Part shown: positions 17,586 through 26,397 of the stretch, piece by piece | Layout of the letters: the number at the start of each line of letters is the position of its first letter | Position numbering within the stretch: the first letter of the stretch is position 1 | NCBI GenBank assembly: GCA_963755695.1 | Contig: CAVWLB010000001.1 | Location: forward strand, 1,116,001-1,180,000 | DNA length: 64,000 bases | Reading direction: 5' to 3' | Source of the DNA: QHWT01 sp963755695 | GTDB taxonomy: Bacteria; Acidobacteriota; Vicinamibacteria; Vicinamibacterales; 2-12-FULL-66-21 | Notes under the pieces: generated by a model | What the model saw: only the letters and a program-made list of their open reading frames with translations | The model's database searches: none | Told to the model about the DNA's origin: nothing | Position numbers and translations under genes: made by a program

Positions 17586-17615
17586 ATCGTCGTCTAACGC
17601 TTGCGGGAGGTTCCT

Positions 17616-18530
17616 GTGAAGACGTCCTTACCGTCCGTACTCTGCGGCGCTGCGTTAGCTCTGTTCCTGGCGCCGGCTGCCGCACGCGCCGAGGCGCCGC
17701 GCGATGCGATGCTCGTCACCACGGCGTGGCTGGCACAGCATCTCAACGATCCCAAGCTGGTGTTGTTCCACGTCGGCGATGACAAGGAATATCCCGCCGA
17801 ACACATCCGCGGGGCGCGGTTCCTGAGCCTGCACGACATCTCGAACGACGACAAGGGGCCTCACGCGTTGGCGCTGGAAATGGCGCCAGCCGAGAAGCTC
17901 CACTCACAACTCGAGACGCTCGGCATTTCCGATGATTCACGGATCGTCGTGTATGGCGCCAAAGACTGGATCTCGCCACCGACGCGCGCAGTCTTCACGT
18001 TTCTCTATGCCGGCCTGGCGAACGTCTCGATGCTCGATGGTGGTCTGGAAGCGTGGAAGAAGGAAGGACGCGAGGTCACGTCGGCGATTCCGCAACCTGC
18101 GACAGGAAAGCTGTCACCGCTGAAGGTCAAGCCGATGCTTGCCGACGCGACGTTCGTTCAGGCCCACGTCAACGCTCCGGGATTCGTCGTGATCGATGCC
18201 CGCGACCAGTCGTTCTACGACGGGGTGCAGGCGAACGGCCACATGGAGCATCACATGGCTGGTCATATACCCGGCTCGAAGAGCCTGCCGTTCGAATCGG
18301 TGAATGGCGACGATCTGAAACTGAAGCCGGCCACGGAACTGGAAGCGATCTTCACCAAGGCAGGGGTGAAATCCGGCGACACGGTGATCGGCTACTGCCA
18401 CGTCGGGCAGCAGGCGACCGCGATGTTGTTCGCCGCGCGTTCGCTCGGCCATCCAGTGCTGCTGTATGACGGCTCCTACGAGGACTGGGAGCGCCGCGGG
18501 ATGCCGATCGACAACCCGGCGAAGAAATGA
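17616..18530 (+). CDS. Exported tandem-rhodanese sulfurtransferase
   Basis: GTG 17616 is taken as start because GGGAGG at 17605-17610 lies five bases upstream; a further upstream TTG in frame has none. The ~304-residue product has a signal peptide (LCGAALALFLAPAAARA). It carries two rhodanese domains. The N-terminal one (~30-160) has lost the catalytic Cys (YGAKDW), and the C-terminal one (~165-295) keeps it in GYCHVGQQAT (Cys261). This active and inactive domain pairing is the thiosulfate/3-mercaptopyruvate sulfurtransferase pattern. It would move sulfane sulfur in the periplasm. It heads an operon with two half-YeeE permeases, a second rhodanese and a class V aminotransferase, all overlapping or within two bases. 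Confidence 0.88.
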   Translation: MKTSLPSVLCGAALALFLAPAAARAEAPRDAMLVTTAWLAQHLNDPKLVLFHVGDDKEYPAEHIRGARFLSLHDISNDDKGPHALALEMAPAEKLHSQLETLGISDDSRIVVYGAKDWISPPTRAVFTFLYAGLANVSMLDGGLEAWKKEGREVTSAIPQPATGKLSPLKVKPMLADATFVQAHVNAPGFVVIDARDQSFYDGVQANGHMEHHMAGHIPGSKSLPFESVNGDDLKLKPATELEAIFTKAGVKSGDTVIGYCHVGQQATAMLFAARSLGHPVLLYDGSYEDWERRGMPIDNPAKK

Positions 18531-18531
18531 C

Positions 18532-19098
18532 GTGGCGAGCAGCACTGTCCTAGGGCAGGCCGTCAACTCGTTTTCGGCCGCGCGGGATCGTTCGAAGCCG
18601 TACGCGGATCCCTACCTCGCCGGGGTCGCGCTGGGATTGGTGTTGTTGTCGGCGTTCGTGCTGGCCGGACGAGGCCTTGGCGCCTCTGGCGCATTCGCAA
18701 CGACCGCGGCTGGAACGGTGGCGTCGCTGGCGCCGGCGCGGGCGGCCGCCAGTCCGTATTTCAGCCGCTACCTGTCCACGCCCGGCGGTCCGTGGCGCGA
18801 TTGGCTGCTGTTCGAGATTGCGGGCGTCGTGGTCGGCGGCTTTCTCTCCGCGCTGATCGCAGGCCGCCTCGGCAGGCAAGTGGAGCGCGGCCGCACTGCG
18901 TCGCGCGCGGCACGGCTCACGTGTGCCTTCGCGGGCGGCACGGTGATGGGGACCGGCGCGATCTTCGCGCGCGGCTGTACCAGTGGACAGGCGCTGACCG
19001 GCGGCGCGCTTCTCAGCGTTGGAAGCTGGGCCTTCATGCTGGGCGCATTCGCGGCGGCGTATGGCGTCGCGCCGGCGCTTCGGAGGATGTGGCGATGA
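18532..19098 (+). CDS. YeeE/YedE-family (sulfur transport) half-permease 1
   Basis: GTG 18532 begins one base after the rhodanese TGA; the resulting 188-residue protein has about four or five membrane helices. The signature ARGCTSGQALTGGALLS, with Cys149, matches the conserved Gly-Cys-x-Ser-Gly motif of YeeE/YedE (DUF395) proteins. In TsuA/YeeE, cysteines at this place relay thiosulfate across the membrane. Full-length YeeE proteins contain two such halves; here they are separate genes, as in the two-gene pmpA/pmpB-like arrangement. The stop overlaps the next ATG. Confidence 0.85.
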   Translation: MASSTVLGQAVNSFSAARDRSKPYADPYLAGVALGLVLLSAFVLAGRGLGASGAFATTAAGTVASLAPARAAASPYFSRYLSTPGGPWRDWLLFEIAGVVVGGFLSALIAGRLGRQVERGRTASRAARLTCAFAGGTVMGTGAIFARGCTSGQALTGGALLSVGSWAFMLGAFAAAYGVAPALRRMWR

Positions 19099-19646
19099 TT
19101 GGCGGATCGCTCTTCCTGGCCTTTGTGATTGGCATCGCGTTCGGCTGGACGCTCGAGCGCGCCGGGCTCGGCAGCGCGCGAAAGCTGGTCGGCCAGTTCT
19201 ATCTGACCGACTTCACCGTCTTCAAGGTCATGTTCAGCGCGATCGTCACTGCGATGCTCGGCGTGTTCTGGCTGGCGCGGGTCGGCGTGCTCGATCTGTC
19301 GCAAGTCTACGTTCCGGAGACGTTCCTCGTGCCGCAACTGGTCGGCGGTCTGATCTTCGGCGCGGGTTTCGCGCTCGCGGGCCTCTGTCCCGGCACGTCG
19401 TGCGTTGCCGCCGCAACCGGCCGCGGAGATGGAGCGTCGGTCGTGGCTGGCCTGTTCACTGGAGTGCTGCTCACGGGACTCTGGTTCGCGCCGTTTCAAT
19501 CCTTCTACGAGCGCGACGCGCGGGGCACGCTGACCTGGCCGGAGATGCTTCACCTGTCATACGGCACCGTTGTGTTTGGCGTCGTGCTGATCGCCATCGC
19601 CGGATTCCTCGTCGCTGAACGCATCGAACGCCGAGTGCGAACATGA
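19095..19646 (+). CDS. YeeE/YedE-family (sulfur transport) half-permease 2
   Basis: The 183-residue protein starts with GSLFLAFVIGIAFGWTLERAGLG and has about four or five hydrophobic segments. The half-site GLCPGTSCVAAATGRGDG near residues 97-114 contains Cys98 and Cys103, corresponding to the second conserved cysteine motif of YeeE/YedE. Together with the preceding gene it would make one complete permease. Its ATG overlaps the preceding stop (ATGA) and its own stop overlaps the next gene, so equal expression of both halves is likely. Transport of thiosulfate or a related sulfur species is inferred from the family and the rhodanese neighbours; YedE relatives have also been linked to selenium, so that is an alternative. 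Confidence 0.85.
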   Translation: MIGGSLFLAFVIGIAFGWTLERAGLGSARKLVGQFYLTDFTVFKVMFSAIVTAMLGVFWLARVGVLDLSQVYVPETFLVPQLVGGLIFGAGFALAGLCPGTSCVAAATGRGDGASVVAGLFTGVLLTGLWFAPFQSFYERDARGTLTWPEMLHLSYGTVVFGVVLIAIAGFLVAERIERRVRT

Positions 19647-20254
19647 TCACCTCCCGACGTGCGCTCGCGGCCGCGGCGCTCGTACTGGGTGCGCTGGCGG
19701 CAATCGTCGGCACCCCAGTGCCGCGTGGATCGTCCATCGATCTCGCGGCGCTCGCCAGGGCCGTCGAGCGCGAAGACGATCACGTCACCGCCGTCGAACT
19801 GGCCGCGTGGATCAAAGATCGCAAGCCCGGCCTGCGCGTCGTCGACGTTCGGTCGGCGGGGGAGTTCAGCACCTTCCACGTGCCGACCGCCGAACGGATT
19901 CCGCTCGAGGCGCTGGTCACCACGCCTTTCAGCAATCAGGAAACCGTGGTGCTGTATTCCGATGGCGGCGCGCACGCGGCGCAGGGCTGGGTGTTTCTTC
20001 GATCGCGCGGGTACCGGCAGGTGTATTTCCTGCGTGGCGGCCTCGCAGACTGGCTCGACGAGGTGATGAGTCCGACGCTCGCGTCGGATGCGACACCCGA
20101 AGCGCGTGCGTCGTTCGAGCGAGTCGTCCCGCTCAGCCGATACTTCGGTGGCACCCCGCATCGCGAAACGGACGCGGAACGCAGCGCCCGCACCGCATCG
20201 ACGCGACCTACCGTGGCCGAAGCGGTCGCACGCATGCGGAGGCGCGGATGTTGA
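19643..20254 (+). CDS. Membrane-anchored rhodanese-like protein lacking the catalytic cysteine
   Basis: The 203-residue product has an N-terminal signal anchor (RRALAAAALVLGALAAIVGTP). A single rhodanese domain (~45-145) includes LRVVDVRSAGEFSTFHVPTAERIP and a C-terminal RGGLADWLDEVM. At the catalytic position the sequence is LYSDGGAHAAQG, so Cys is replaced by Ser106. The active-site loop is otherwise retained. It might bind rather than transfer sulfur, or dock the neighbouring enzymes. The Arg-rich C-terminus (~165-203) is probably disordered. Start and stop both overlap neighbours in the same operon. Confidence 0.82.
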   Translation: MITSRRALAAAALVLGALAAIVGTPVPRGSSIDLAALARAVEREDDHVTAVELAAWIKDRKPGLRVVDVRSAGEFSTFHVPTAERIPLEALVTTPFSNQETVVLYSDGGAHAAQGWVFLRSRGYRQVYFLRGGLADWLDEVMSPTLASDATPEARASFERVVPLSRYFGGTPHRETDAERSARTASTRPTVAEAVARMRRRGC

Positions 20255-21606
20255 CCGAGGTCGTCGCCTCCGACGAGGAGTACTTCGACGAGCTGCGCGA
20301 GCGCGAGTTCAGTCGGCTCGCAAGGGCTGACGAAGCGTACTTGGACTACACCGGCAGTGCGCTCTACACCGACTCGCAGGTTCGTGCTCACGCAGCCCTC
20401 CTGGCCGACGGTCTCTTTGGCAACCCGCATTCCGAGCACCGCGCATCACGTGCCAGCACGGCCGTGATCGACGAGGCGCGACGCCGCGCGCTCGCATGGC
20501 TCGATGCCGACGAAGAGTCGTACGACGTCTGTTTCACGGCGAATGCAACGGCGGCGATCAAACTGGTCGCCGAGAGTTACCGGTTCGGGCCCGACGTTCC
20601 GCTGGTGCTAACCGCCGACAATCACAATTCGGTGAACGGCATGCGCGAGTACGCCGCGCGCCGGGGCAGCCGGGTCTTCTACTTGCCACTCGACGAACAG
20701 CTGCGGCTCGCCGATCCTGTTGGGAGGCTTGGCCGCCTGCGGCGCCAGAGCGGGCTCCTTGCCTTCCCGGCGCAGTCGAATTTTTCGGGCGTGCAGCATC
20801 CCCTCTCGCTCGTCACCTCGGCCCAGGCACTCGGGTTCGACGTCTTGCTGGACGCCGCGTCATTTCTGCCCGCACACGCCCTAAGCCTGCGCCGGCATCC
20901 CGCCGCCTTCGTGACGCTCTCGTTTTACAAGATGTTCGGTTATCCCACCGGCGTCGGCGCGCTGGTCGCGCGTCGCGACGCGCTGGCTCGATTGGAGCGG
21001 CCGTGGTTTGCCGGAGGCACCGTGGCCTACGCCTCGGTGCAACTCGGAACGTTCCGGCGGCGCGAGGGGCACGGCGGGTTCGAGGACGGCACGCCCAATT
21101 TTCTCGCCATCGCGGCGCTCGATGCCGGGTTCGACGTGTTGAGGGACGTGTCGATGCCGCGACTGACCGGTCACGTCGCTCACCTGACGCGCGCGCTCCT
21201 CGAGGACCTTGCCGTAATGCGCCATTCGAACGGCGCACCCCTCGTCCACGTGCATGGCCCGGGCTGGGCGGACGATCGTGGCGGCAGTGTGGCATTCACG
21301 CTCTGGACGTCCGATGGCCGCCCCATTCCTTATTGGATCGCCGAGGCTCGTGCCGCCGACGCCCGTGTAGCCGTCCGGGGCGGGTGTTTCTGCAACCCCG
21401 GAGCGTCTGAAACCGCCTTCAAATTACCCGCCGCCGCCAGTGCCCGGTGTTTTGAATCCGGCGACGGGCATTTCACCGTCCAACAGTTCAGCGAGTGTCT
21501 TGGAGATACCATCCCCGTCGGCGCGATCCGGGCTTCGGTCGGTCTCGCAACGAATCGTCACGACGTTGAGCGGCTCGTCGACGTGGTCGCGTCCTTTCGC
21601 GACTGA
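20248..21606 (+). CDS. Class V aminotransferase (cysteine desulfurase / Moco sulfurase N-domain-like)
   Basis: The 452-residue PLP enzyme has the class V fold. Lys228 in LSFYKMFGYPTG is the Schiff-base lysine, and the Asp-Ala pair in VLLDAASFLP and the NHNSV element bind the cofactor. The C-terminal RGGCFCNPGASE contains cysteines where desulfurases and the N-domain of eukaryotic molybdenum-cofactor sulfurase (MOCOS) have their persulfide cysteine. YLDYTGSALYTDSQV near the start and GNPHSEH are MOCOS-like. No MOSC domain follows. As the last gene of a sulfur-import operon it could produce or accept persulfide sulfur. Its ATG overlaps the preceding stop by 7 bases. Confidence 0.85.
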   Translation: MLTEVVASDEEYFDELREREFSRLARADEAYLDYTGSALYTDSQVRAHAALLADGLFGNPHSEHRASRASTAVIDEARRRALAWLDADEESYDVCFTANATAAIKLVAESYRFGPDVPLVLTADNHNSVNGMREYAARRGSRVFYLPLDEQLRLADPVGRLGRLRRQSGLLAFPAQSNFSGVQHPLSLVTSAQALGFDVLLDAASFLPAHALSLRRHPAAFVTLSFYKMFGYPTGVGALVARRDALARLERPWFAGGTVAYASVQLGTFRRREGHGGFEDGTPNFLAIAALDAGFDVLRDVSMPRLTGHVAHLTRALLEDLAVMRHSNGAPLVHVHGPGWADDRGGSVAFTLWTSDGRPIPYWIAEARAADARVAVRGGCFCNPGASETAFKLPAAASARCFESGDGHFTVQQFSECLGDTIPVGAIRASVGLATNRHDVERLVDVVASFRD

Positions 21607-21717
21607 GTGACGTCCTTCAAGACCCCGCATTTAACAAAATTGTAACGACCGTCAGGGGATCGGAAGTCTCCGGATTGAGGTATTATGGAATTCCCCCGAC
21701 GTCCAACGGAGTCTCAC

Positions 21718-22029
21718 ATGTCGCTCGCCAAGCAGCCGGTCCCACCGTTCGTCTCTCTTTCAGAAGTCAAGGGTCGTCCAATCAACATGCAGTTGGCTCC
21801 GCCAGGGATCGCCGAACGCCGAAACCTCCTCCGCCGCGAGGGCCTGGTTCGCCGCATCATCGCCGAGTTCGACGATATGCCGGGGCTGAAGCTGTCGCTG
21901 CGTCAGACGATGCGCCTGCTCGGGGTCGACGAAGGCGCCTGCCTGCGGATTCTGGACGGCCTCACGAAGACCGGCCACATCCGCCGCGACTCGCAGCATC
22001 TGTACGTCAGGCGGGAACGCGTTCGCTGA
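21718..22029 (+). CDS. Small winged-helix-like protein
   Basis: ATG 21718 is preceded by GGAG at a good distance; an upstream in-frame ATG at 21685 has none. The 103-residue product has an unstructured N-terminus (~1-40) and a compact helical domain (~44-98): EFDDMPGLKLSLRQ, then LLGVDEGACLRILDGLTKTGHIRR. It matches, residue for residue in its key positions (EF..xPGLxLSxxQ, G, RILxxLxxxG, R), the C-terminal domain of the response regulator at 47976. It looks like a winged helix that could bind DNA. I know of no named family. It stands alone, after a ~110-base gap from the aminotransferase. Confidence 0.65.
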   Translation: MSLAKQPVPPFVSLSEVKGRPINMQLAPPGIAERRNLLRREGLVRRIIAEFDDMPGLKLSLRQTMRLLGVDEGACLRILDGLTKTGHIRRDSQHLYVRRERVR

Positions 22030-22089
22030 TCAGCACGACGATCGGCACGCGCGCACTTCCAGGTAAGGTCGGGCAACAAGTGCGCTAGG

Positions 22090-23805
22090 ATGCGCGGCAT
22101 GACAACATTGCCGCGCATGGTCAGATCGTTCGCGACACTTGCCTTTACGCTGATGCCTGCCATGGCTGGCGCGCAGGCGCCGGCCATTCACAGACATTAC
22201 GAGAAGCCAAGCGGATACGACCAAGCCGTCGCTCCAGGGCAGCCGCTCGCGCCGCGCCTTCAGAAACTCGGTGCGCACACCTTCCCGGTGACGACCAGCC
22301 GTCCGCGTGCGCAGCTGTTCATCAACCAGGGGCTCAATCTCGCCTACGGATTCAACCACGCCGAAGCCGGCCGGGCATTTGCCGAAGCCGCGCGACTGGA
22401 TCCCAACTGCGCGATGGCGTACTGGGGCCAGGCGCTCGTGCTCGGCCCGAACATCAACGCCGCCATGCTGCCGGAAGACGAACCGAGGGCGCTCGAGTTG
22501 GTGCACAGGGCGAGCTCGTTGAAGTCGAAGGTGTCGCGCCGCGAAGCCGCGTGGATCGACGCGCTCGTGACGCGCTATACCGGCAACCCCGGGGATCGCG
22601 CGAAGGCGGACCGTGCTTACGCCGACGCGATGCGCAAGCTGACGCGTGCCTACCCGGCGGATCTCGATGCAAAGACGATGTTCGCCGAGGCGCTGATGGA
22701 TCTGCGTCCGTGGAACTACTGGACGCGTGATGGCCAGCCGTATCCCGAGACCCATGAAGTCCAGACCACGCTCGAGCAGGTGCTGGCGAAGAACCGCAAC
22801 CATCCCGGCGCGCTCCACTACTGGATTCATCTCTGGGAGCCGACCACCACCCCGGAACGCGCAGAAGCGGAAGCCGATCGCCTGCTGCCGTTGATGCCGG
22901 GCGCAGGTCACATCGTCCACATGCCGGCCCACATTTACATGAGGGTGGGGCGCTTTGCCGATGTCGTGTCATCGAATCAACAGGCGGTCAAGGCCGACGA
23001 GGACTACATTGCGCAGTGCCGGGCGCAAGGCGCCTATCCGCTTGGGTATTACCCACACAATATCCATTTCGTGTGGATGGGGGCCACAGCGCTGGGACAA
23101 AGCGCGCTGGCGATCGAAGCCGCGCACAAGGTGTCCGCCGCGATCCCCGATGCCGCGTTGAAGGAGGTCCCCATGCTCCAAGGATTCACCGTCGTTCCGT
23201 ATTGGGCGATGGTGAGGTTCGCACGCTGGGACGATATCCTCGCCGACAAGGGGCCGCGCCTCGACGCTCCGTACTCGCGCGGTGTCTGGCGCTTCGCGCG
23301 CGCGATGGCGCTGACGGCGACCGGCCGTCTCGAGCAGGCGGAACAGGAGTTAGCGGCTCTAAAGAAGGAGCTCGACGATCCCGGGCTCAAGGACGAAATG
23401 GCCTCGTCGCTGAACACCGCGGTTGCGGTTTTGCGCATTGCGCCGGAGGTCGTGGCTGGAGAGCTCGCGGCGAAGCGGAAGGAATGGGACACCGCGGTGC
23501 TGCATCTCGATCGCGCGATCAGGTACGAAGACGCGCTGATCTACCAGGAGCCGCCCGACTGGCATGCCCCCGTCCGTCAGAATCTTGGGGCTGTGCTGCT
23601 GCAGGCGGGACGCGCGACCGAGGCCGAAGCGGTGTATTGGGAAGATCTGAAGAAGAACCCTGGCAGCGGGTGGTCGCTGTACGGCCTGTCGCAGGCGTTG
23701 AAGGCCCAGAACAAGACGGAGGAGGCGGCTGCCCTGGAGGCGCGATTCCACGAAGCCTGGAAGAGCGCAGATGTGACGTTGACCTCCTCCCGTATCGGAT
23801 TCTGA
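22090..23805 (+). CDS. Exported TPR-containing protein
   Basis: The 571-residue product carries a signal peptide (FATLAFTLMPAMAGAQA; starts at 22090, 22099 or 22117 are possible). Tetratricopeptide-like helix pairs follow: INQGLNLAYGFNHAEAGRAFAEAARLDPNCAMAYWG (~75-110), a long middle part with HYWIHLWEP, GHIVHMPAHIYMRVGRF and HNIHFVW, and C-terminal repeats around RQNLGAVLLQAGRATEAEAVYWEDLKKNP (~505-535). Proteins with this His/Trp-rich pattern are common and uncharacterised in soil bacteria, and their partners are unknown. It is followed after 28 bases by an MFS transporter gene. Confidence 0.75.
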   Translation: MRGMTTLPRMVRSFATLAFTLMPAMAGAQAPAIHRHYEKPSGYDQAVAPGQPLAPRLQKLGAHTFPVTTSRPRAQLFINQGLNLAYGFNHAEAGRAFAEAARLDPNCAMAYWGQALVLGPNINAAMLPEDEPRALELVHRASSLKSKVSRREAAWIDALVTRYTGNPGDRAKADRAYADAMRKLTRAYPADLDAKTMFAEALMDLRPWNYWTRDGQPYPETHEVQTTLEQVLAKNRNHPGALHYWIHLWEPTTTPERAEAEADRLLPLMPGAGHIVHMPAHIYMRVGRFADVVSSNQQAVKADEDYIAQCRAQGAYPLGYYPHNIHFVWMGATALGQSALAIEAAHKVSAAIPDAALKEVPMLQGFTVVPYWAMVRFARWDDILADKGPRLDAPYSRGVWRFARAMALTATGRLEQAEQELAALKKELDDPGLKDEMASSLNTAVAVLRIAPEVVAGELAAKRKEWDTAVLHLDRAIRYEDALIYQEPPDWHAPVRQNLGAVLLQAGRATEAEAVYWEDLKKNPGSGWSLYGLSQALKAQNKTEEAAALEARFHEAWKSADVTLTSSRIGF

Positions 23806-23833
23806 GCGTGCGACCCCGTTTCGGGTACGGCGC

Positions 23834-25015
23834 GTGACCGGCGTGGGGGTCGTTGTCATCCTGTGCCTCGCCGAGGTCTGCACGATGGTTGGCGTCGCGA
23901 CGTGGCCTGCGTTGCTGCCGCAACTCCAGGCCGGGTGGCACATCAACAACACCGTCGCGGGCACGGTCAGCGGCGCGTTCTTCGCAGGGTATATGGCCTC
24001 GGTGCCCGTGCTGGTGAGCCTGACGGACCGGTTGCCGGCGCGCCATGTGTATCTCGGGTCGTGTCTGATCCTGACCGCCGGCTCACTCGCGCTCGCGCGT
24101 GCGGATGGGCCGACGCTGGCCATGGCCGGCCAGGCCCTGCTCGGCGCAGGCCTCGCCGGCACCTACATGCCGGGGTTGAAGGAGCTTTCGGATCGAATCA
24201 CCGGCCCGCGTCAATCGCGAGCGATCGCCTTCTACACGTCAACCTACGGCATCGGCACCAGCGCGTCGCTGTATCTCGCCGGCGCGATTGCGTCACGCGC
24301 GGGCTGGCGTACTGCGTGCGCGGCCGCTGCAGCCGGCCCGCCGGTCGCGGCAGCGCTCATTCTCTTGCTGCCCCGCCGCGCTCGAGAGTCAGGGGCTCCC
24401 GTCGCGACACCGCTGCGGTTTCGAACCGTTCTTGCGGATCGCGCGGTCAGGGTCTACGTCCTCGGCTACACCGCGCACTGTTGCGAGTTGTTCGCCTTGC
24501 GGTCGTGGATCGTCGCCTTTTTCACCTTTGCGGCCGCGACCGTGCGAGTCACACCGGCCACCATCGCGGCATTGTTGAACCTGCTCGGCGCGCCAGCCAG
24601 CATCACCGGCAACGAGCTCGCTTCGCGCGGGCGTCTCCGCGTCATCACCGCGGCGATGGTGCTGTCGGCGATCCTGGCACTGGCGACCAGCGCAGCGGCG
24701 GCCGCTGGTGGCCTTCTGGTGATCGGGATTACGGCGCTGTACGTGCTCGCGATCATGGCCGATTCCGCCGCCCTGACGGCCGGCCTGGTCGAGGCCGCCG
24801 CGCCATCCGCGCGGGGAACGGCAATGGCGGTGTATTCCTTCTTCGGGTTTGCGGGAGGGCTGGCAGGCCCGGTGATCTTCGGCGCGCTCCTCGACGCAGG
24901 CGGCGGCACGGGGCGGGTGACGGCATGGATGCTCGCGTTCGGCGGAATGGCCGTCATCAGCCTGGCGGCGAGCTCACAGCTCAGGGCTCATGGCTCAGCC
25001 CTCAGGGCCTCATGA
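23834..25015 (+). CDS. MFS transporter
   Basis: The 393-residue protein starts at a GTG and has twelve predicted membrane helices. The conserved loop after helix 2 reads SLTDRLPARHVYLG (MFS motif A-like). The helix-5 region PGLKELSDRITGPRQSRAIAFYTSTYGIGTSAS resembles nitrate/cyanate-type permeases. The second half begins near RTVLADRAVRVYVLGYTAHCCELFALRSW. The substrate is not apparent. The last ~12 codons run through repeat R7 (AHGSALRAS) and are probably not functional sequence. A TPR gene lies just upstream on the same strand. Confidence 0.82.
   Translation: MTGVGVVVILCLAEVCTMVGVATWPALLPQLQAGWHINNTVAGTVSGAFFAGYMASVPVLVSLTDRLPARHVYLGSCLILTAGSLALARADGPTLAMAGQALLGAGLAGTYMPGLKELSDRITGPRQSRAIAFYTSTYGIGTSASLYLAGAIASRAGWRTACAAAAAGPPVAAALILLLPRRARESGAPVATPLRFRTVLADRAVRVYVLGYTAHCCELFALRSWIVAFFTFAAATVRVTPATIAALLNLLGAPASITGNELASRGRLRVITAAMVLSAILALATSAAAAAGGLLVIGITALYVLAIMADSAALTAGLVEAAAPSARGTAMAVYSFFGFAGGLAGPVIFGALLDAGGGTGRVTAWMLAFGGMAVISLAASSQLRAHGSALRAS
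24971..25012. repeat. GCTCAGG repeat R7
   Basis: Short units AGCTCAC, AGCTCAG, GGCTCAT, GGCTCAG and CCTCAGG follow each other in near-heptameric spacing at the 3' end of the MFS gene, and the TGA lies inside the tract. It uses the same core (GGCTCA) as R6. Confidence 0.6.
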
Positions 25016-25048
25016 TCAGTCCACCGGTTCGCAGTAATCCAAGCTGGC

Positions 25049-25499
25049 TCACCTCCCGCAGGTGGCGGGTCTATACGGGAACTCCATGCGCCGCGACTGT
25101 CCGTTCATCAGGCCTTCGATCGCCGCGGTCACGCCGTCCGATTGGCGTTGATAAATGATGCGCGTCGGAAAGTCGTGCGCCGGGTTCTCAAACACCACCT
25201 CGTTGGCCGAGACTCGCACCGTCGTGAACGTGGCTTCGGCCTGGCCAGACGGCTTTGCGACGTATTCGAGGCCGCGCGCACCTTCGCGGATCAGCAGGAA
25301 CTCGGTACTCGGTCGTCTTGCCGTTGACGACCGTGCGCGAGATGCCCAGCAACGTGTTTCCTTCCGGGGCCATCCATTGCTCGGTCACATGACGGTCCCC
25401 CCGCGTCGATTCCCAGCAGCCGGCGAGCCATGCCACGTCCGCGACGCTCGGCGAGCCCTGCGGTAACCCGACGACAGCAAGCATCAAGGCAGCGATCAT
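25049..25499 (-). pseudogene. DUF6265-type small secreted protein, frameshifted
   Basis: The first part, from ATG 25499, has a signal peptide (MIAALMLAVVGLPQG). The DUF6265-like core follows (VAWLAGCWEST, EQWMAPEGNTLLGISRTV, NGKTTEY). The next part continues in another frame as EFLLIREGARGLEYVAKPSG, ANEVVFENPAHDFPTRIIY and GLMNGQSRRMEFPY to a TGA at 25049-25051. A single extra base near 25304 explains the switch. The repaired protein would be ~149 residues, the usual family length. Function unknown. It converges on the MFS gene. Confidence 0.72.
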
Positions 25500-25578
25500 G
25501 CGGACAGCCTAGCGTCATCACATGGCGCGCGTCTTGGAAAAATGCGACCGCTCGGGCAGCCCTGACCCCGGCGATTGG

Positions 25579-26367
25579 TCATCCGACGAACAGCGGCGCG
25601 AGTTCTCCCGTGTGTTCCCGCCACGCGTGCGGCGACATTTCGGCGAGCCGGCTGAAATCGCGGGTCATATGTGGCTGATCGAAATAGCCGCAGGCGAGAG
25701 CGACCTCACCGAGCGAGGCCCCATCCCGGATCTGCCGCAGCGCCCGTTGCAGCCGCACGATTCGCGCGAAGGCCTTTGGCGGAAGCCCGACTTCGTCGGC
25801 GAATCGCCGTTCGAGATGACGCAGGGTGACACCGGCCTGTGACGCCACGGTCGCGAGCTGACCGGCCCCGCCGCTTCCCAGAATCATTTCCACCGCCTGC
25901 TCGATTTCGCGTCTCGGCTGCAGGTGGACGATCCTGGCGAGCCACGCCTCGAGGATCGAAATCCGCGCGCGATCGTCACGGGCCTCCGGGAGTTGCTCGA
26001 CGACCGAGCGGGCTGTGGGCAGCACGTCGACGAGATCCAGCACCCGCGAGGTGATGTTGCTGGCGTTGCAGCCGATGACCGCTTTGACTGCTGAGGGCCT
26101 GAGCCGAATCGCTGCCACCGACGCGGATCCGGTGTGCGAGAGCGCAATCGGTGTCAGCATCTGTCCCGCGAGAATCGCCCGCGGCTGCAGTTCGCAGGGG
26201 CCGTCCGGATGGTGGCGCCGGAAGCGTACCCCGGCATGAAAGATGAGTTCCACCCGCCCGTCCGGCACGACCGCGTCGGGCACGCCGATGCCGTCGCCTT
26301 CGAGGAACCAGTAGCGCTCGACGATCGCGGCATGGCGAGGTGCGGGCGGGTACTCGGCATATCGCAT
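25579..26367 (-). CDS. AraC-family transcriptional regulator
   Basis: ATG 26367 gives a 262-residue protein beginning MRYAEYPPAPRHAAIVERYW. The longer frame upstream runs through a heptamer array and is not conserved. The N-terminal domain (~1-145) is of the DUF6597 type found in many AraC regulators (YWFLEGDG, PDGRVELIFHAG, AGQMLTPIALSHTGSASVAAIRLRP). The C-terminal domain (~155-260) has two helix-turn-helices: VASQAGVTLRHLERRFADEVGLPPKAFARIVRLQRAL and EVALACGYFDQPHMTRDFSRLAEMSPHAWR. It is divergent from the PadR/permease pair and next to the DUF6265 gene; its target is unknown. Confidence 0.87.
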   Translation of the reverse strand: MRYAEYPPAPRHAAIVERYWFLEGDGIGVPDAVVPDGRVELIFHAGVRFRRHHPDGPCELQPRAILAGQMLTPIALSHTGSASVAAIRLRPSAVKAVIGCNASNITSRVLDLVDVLPTARSVVEQLPEARDDRARISILEAWLARIVHLQPRREIEQAVEMILGSGGAGQLATVASQAGVTLRHLERRFADEVGLPPKAFARIVRLQRALRQIRDGASLGEVALACGYFDQPHMTRDFSRLAEMSPHAWREHTGELAPLFVG

Positions 26368-26397
26368 GAGGTGGCGCAGTCTACACGGAGGAGTCCC

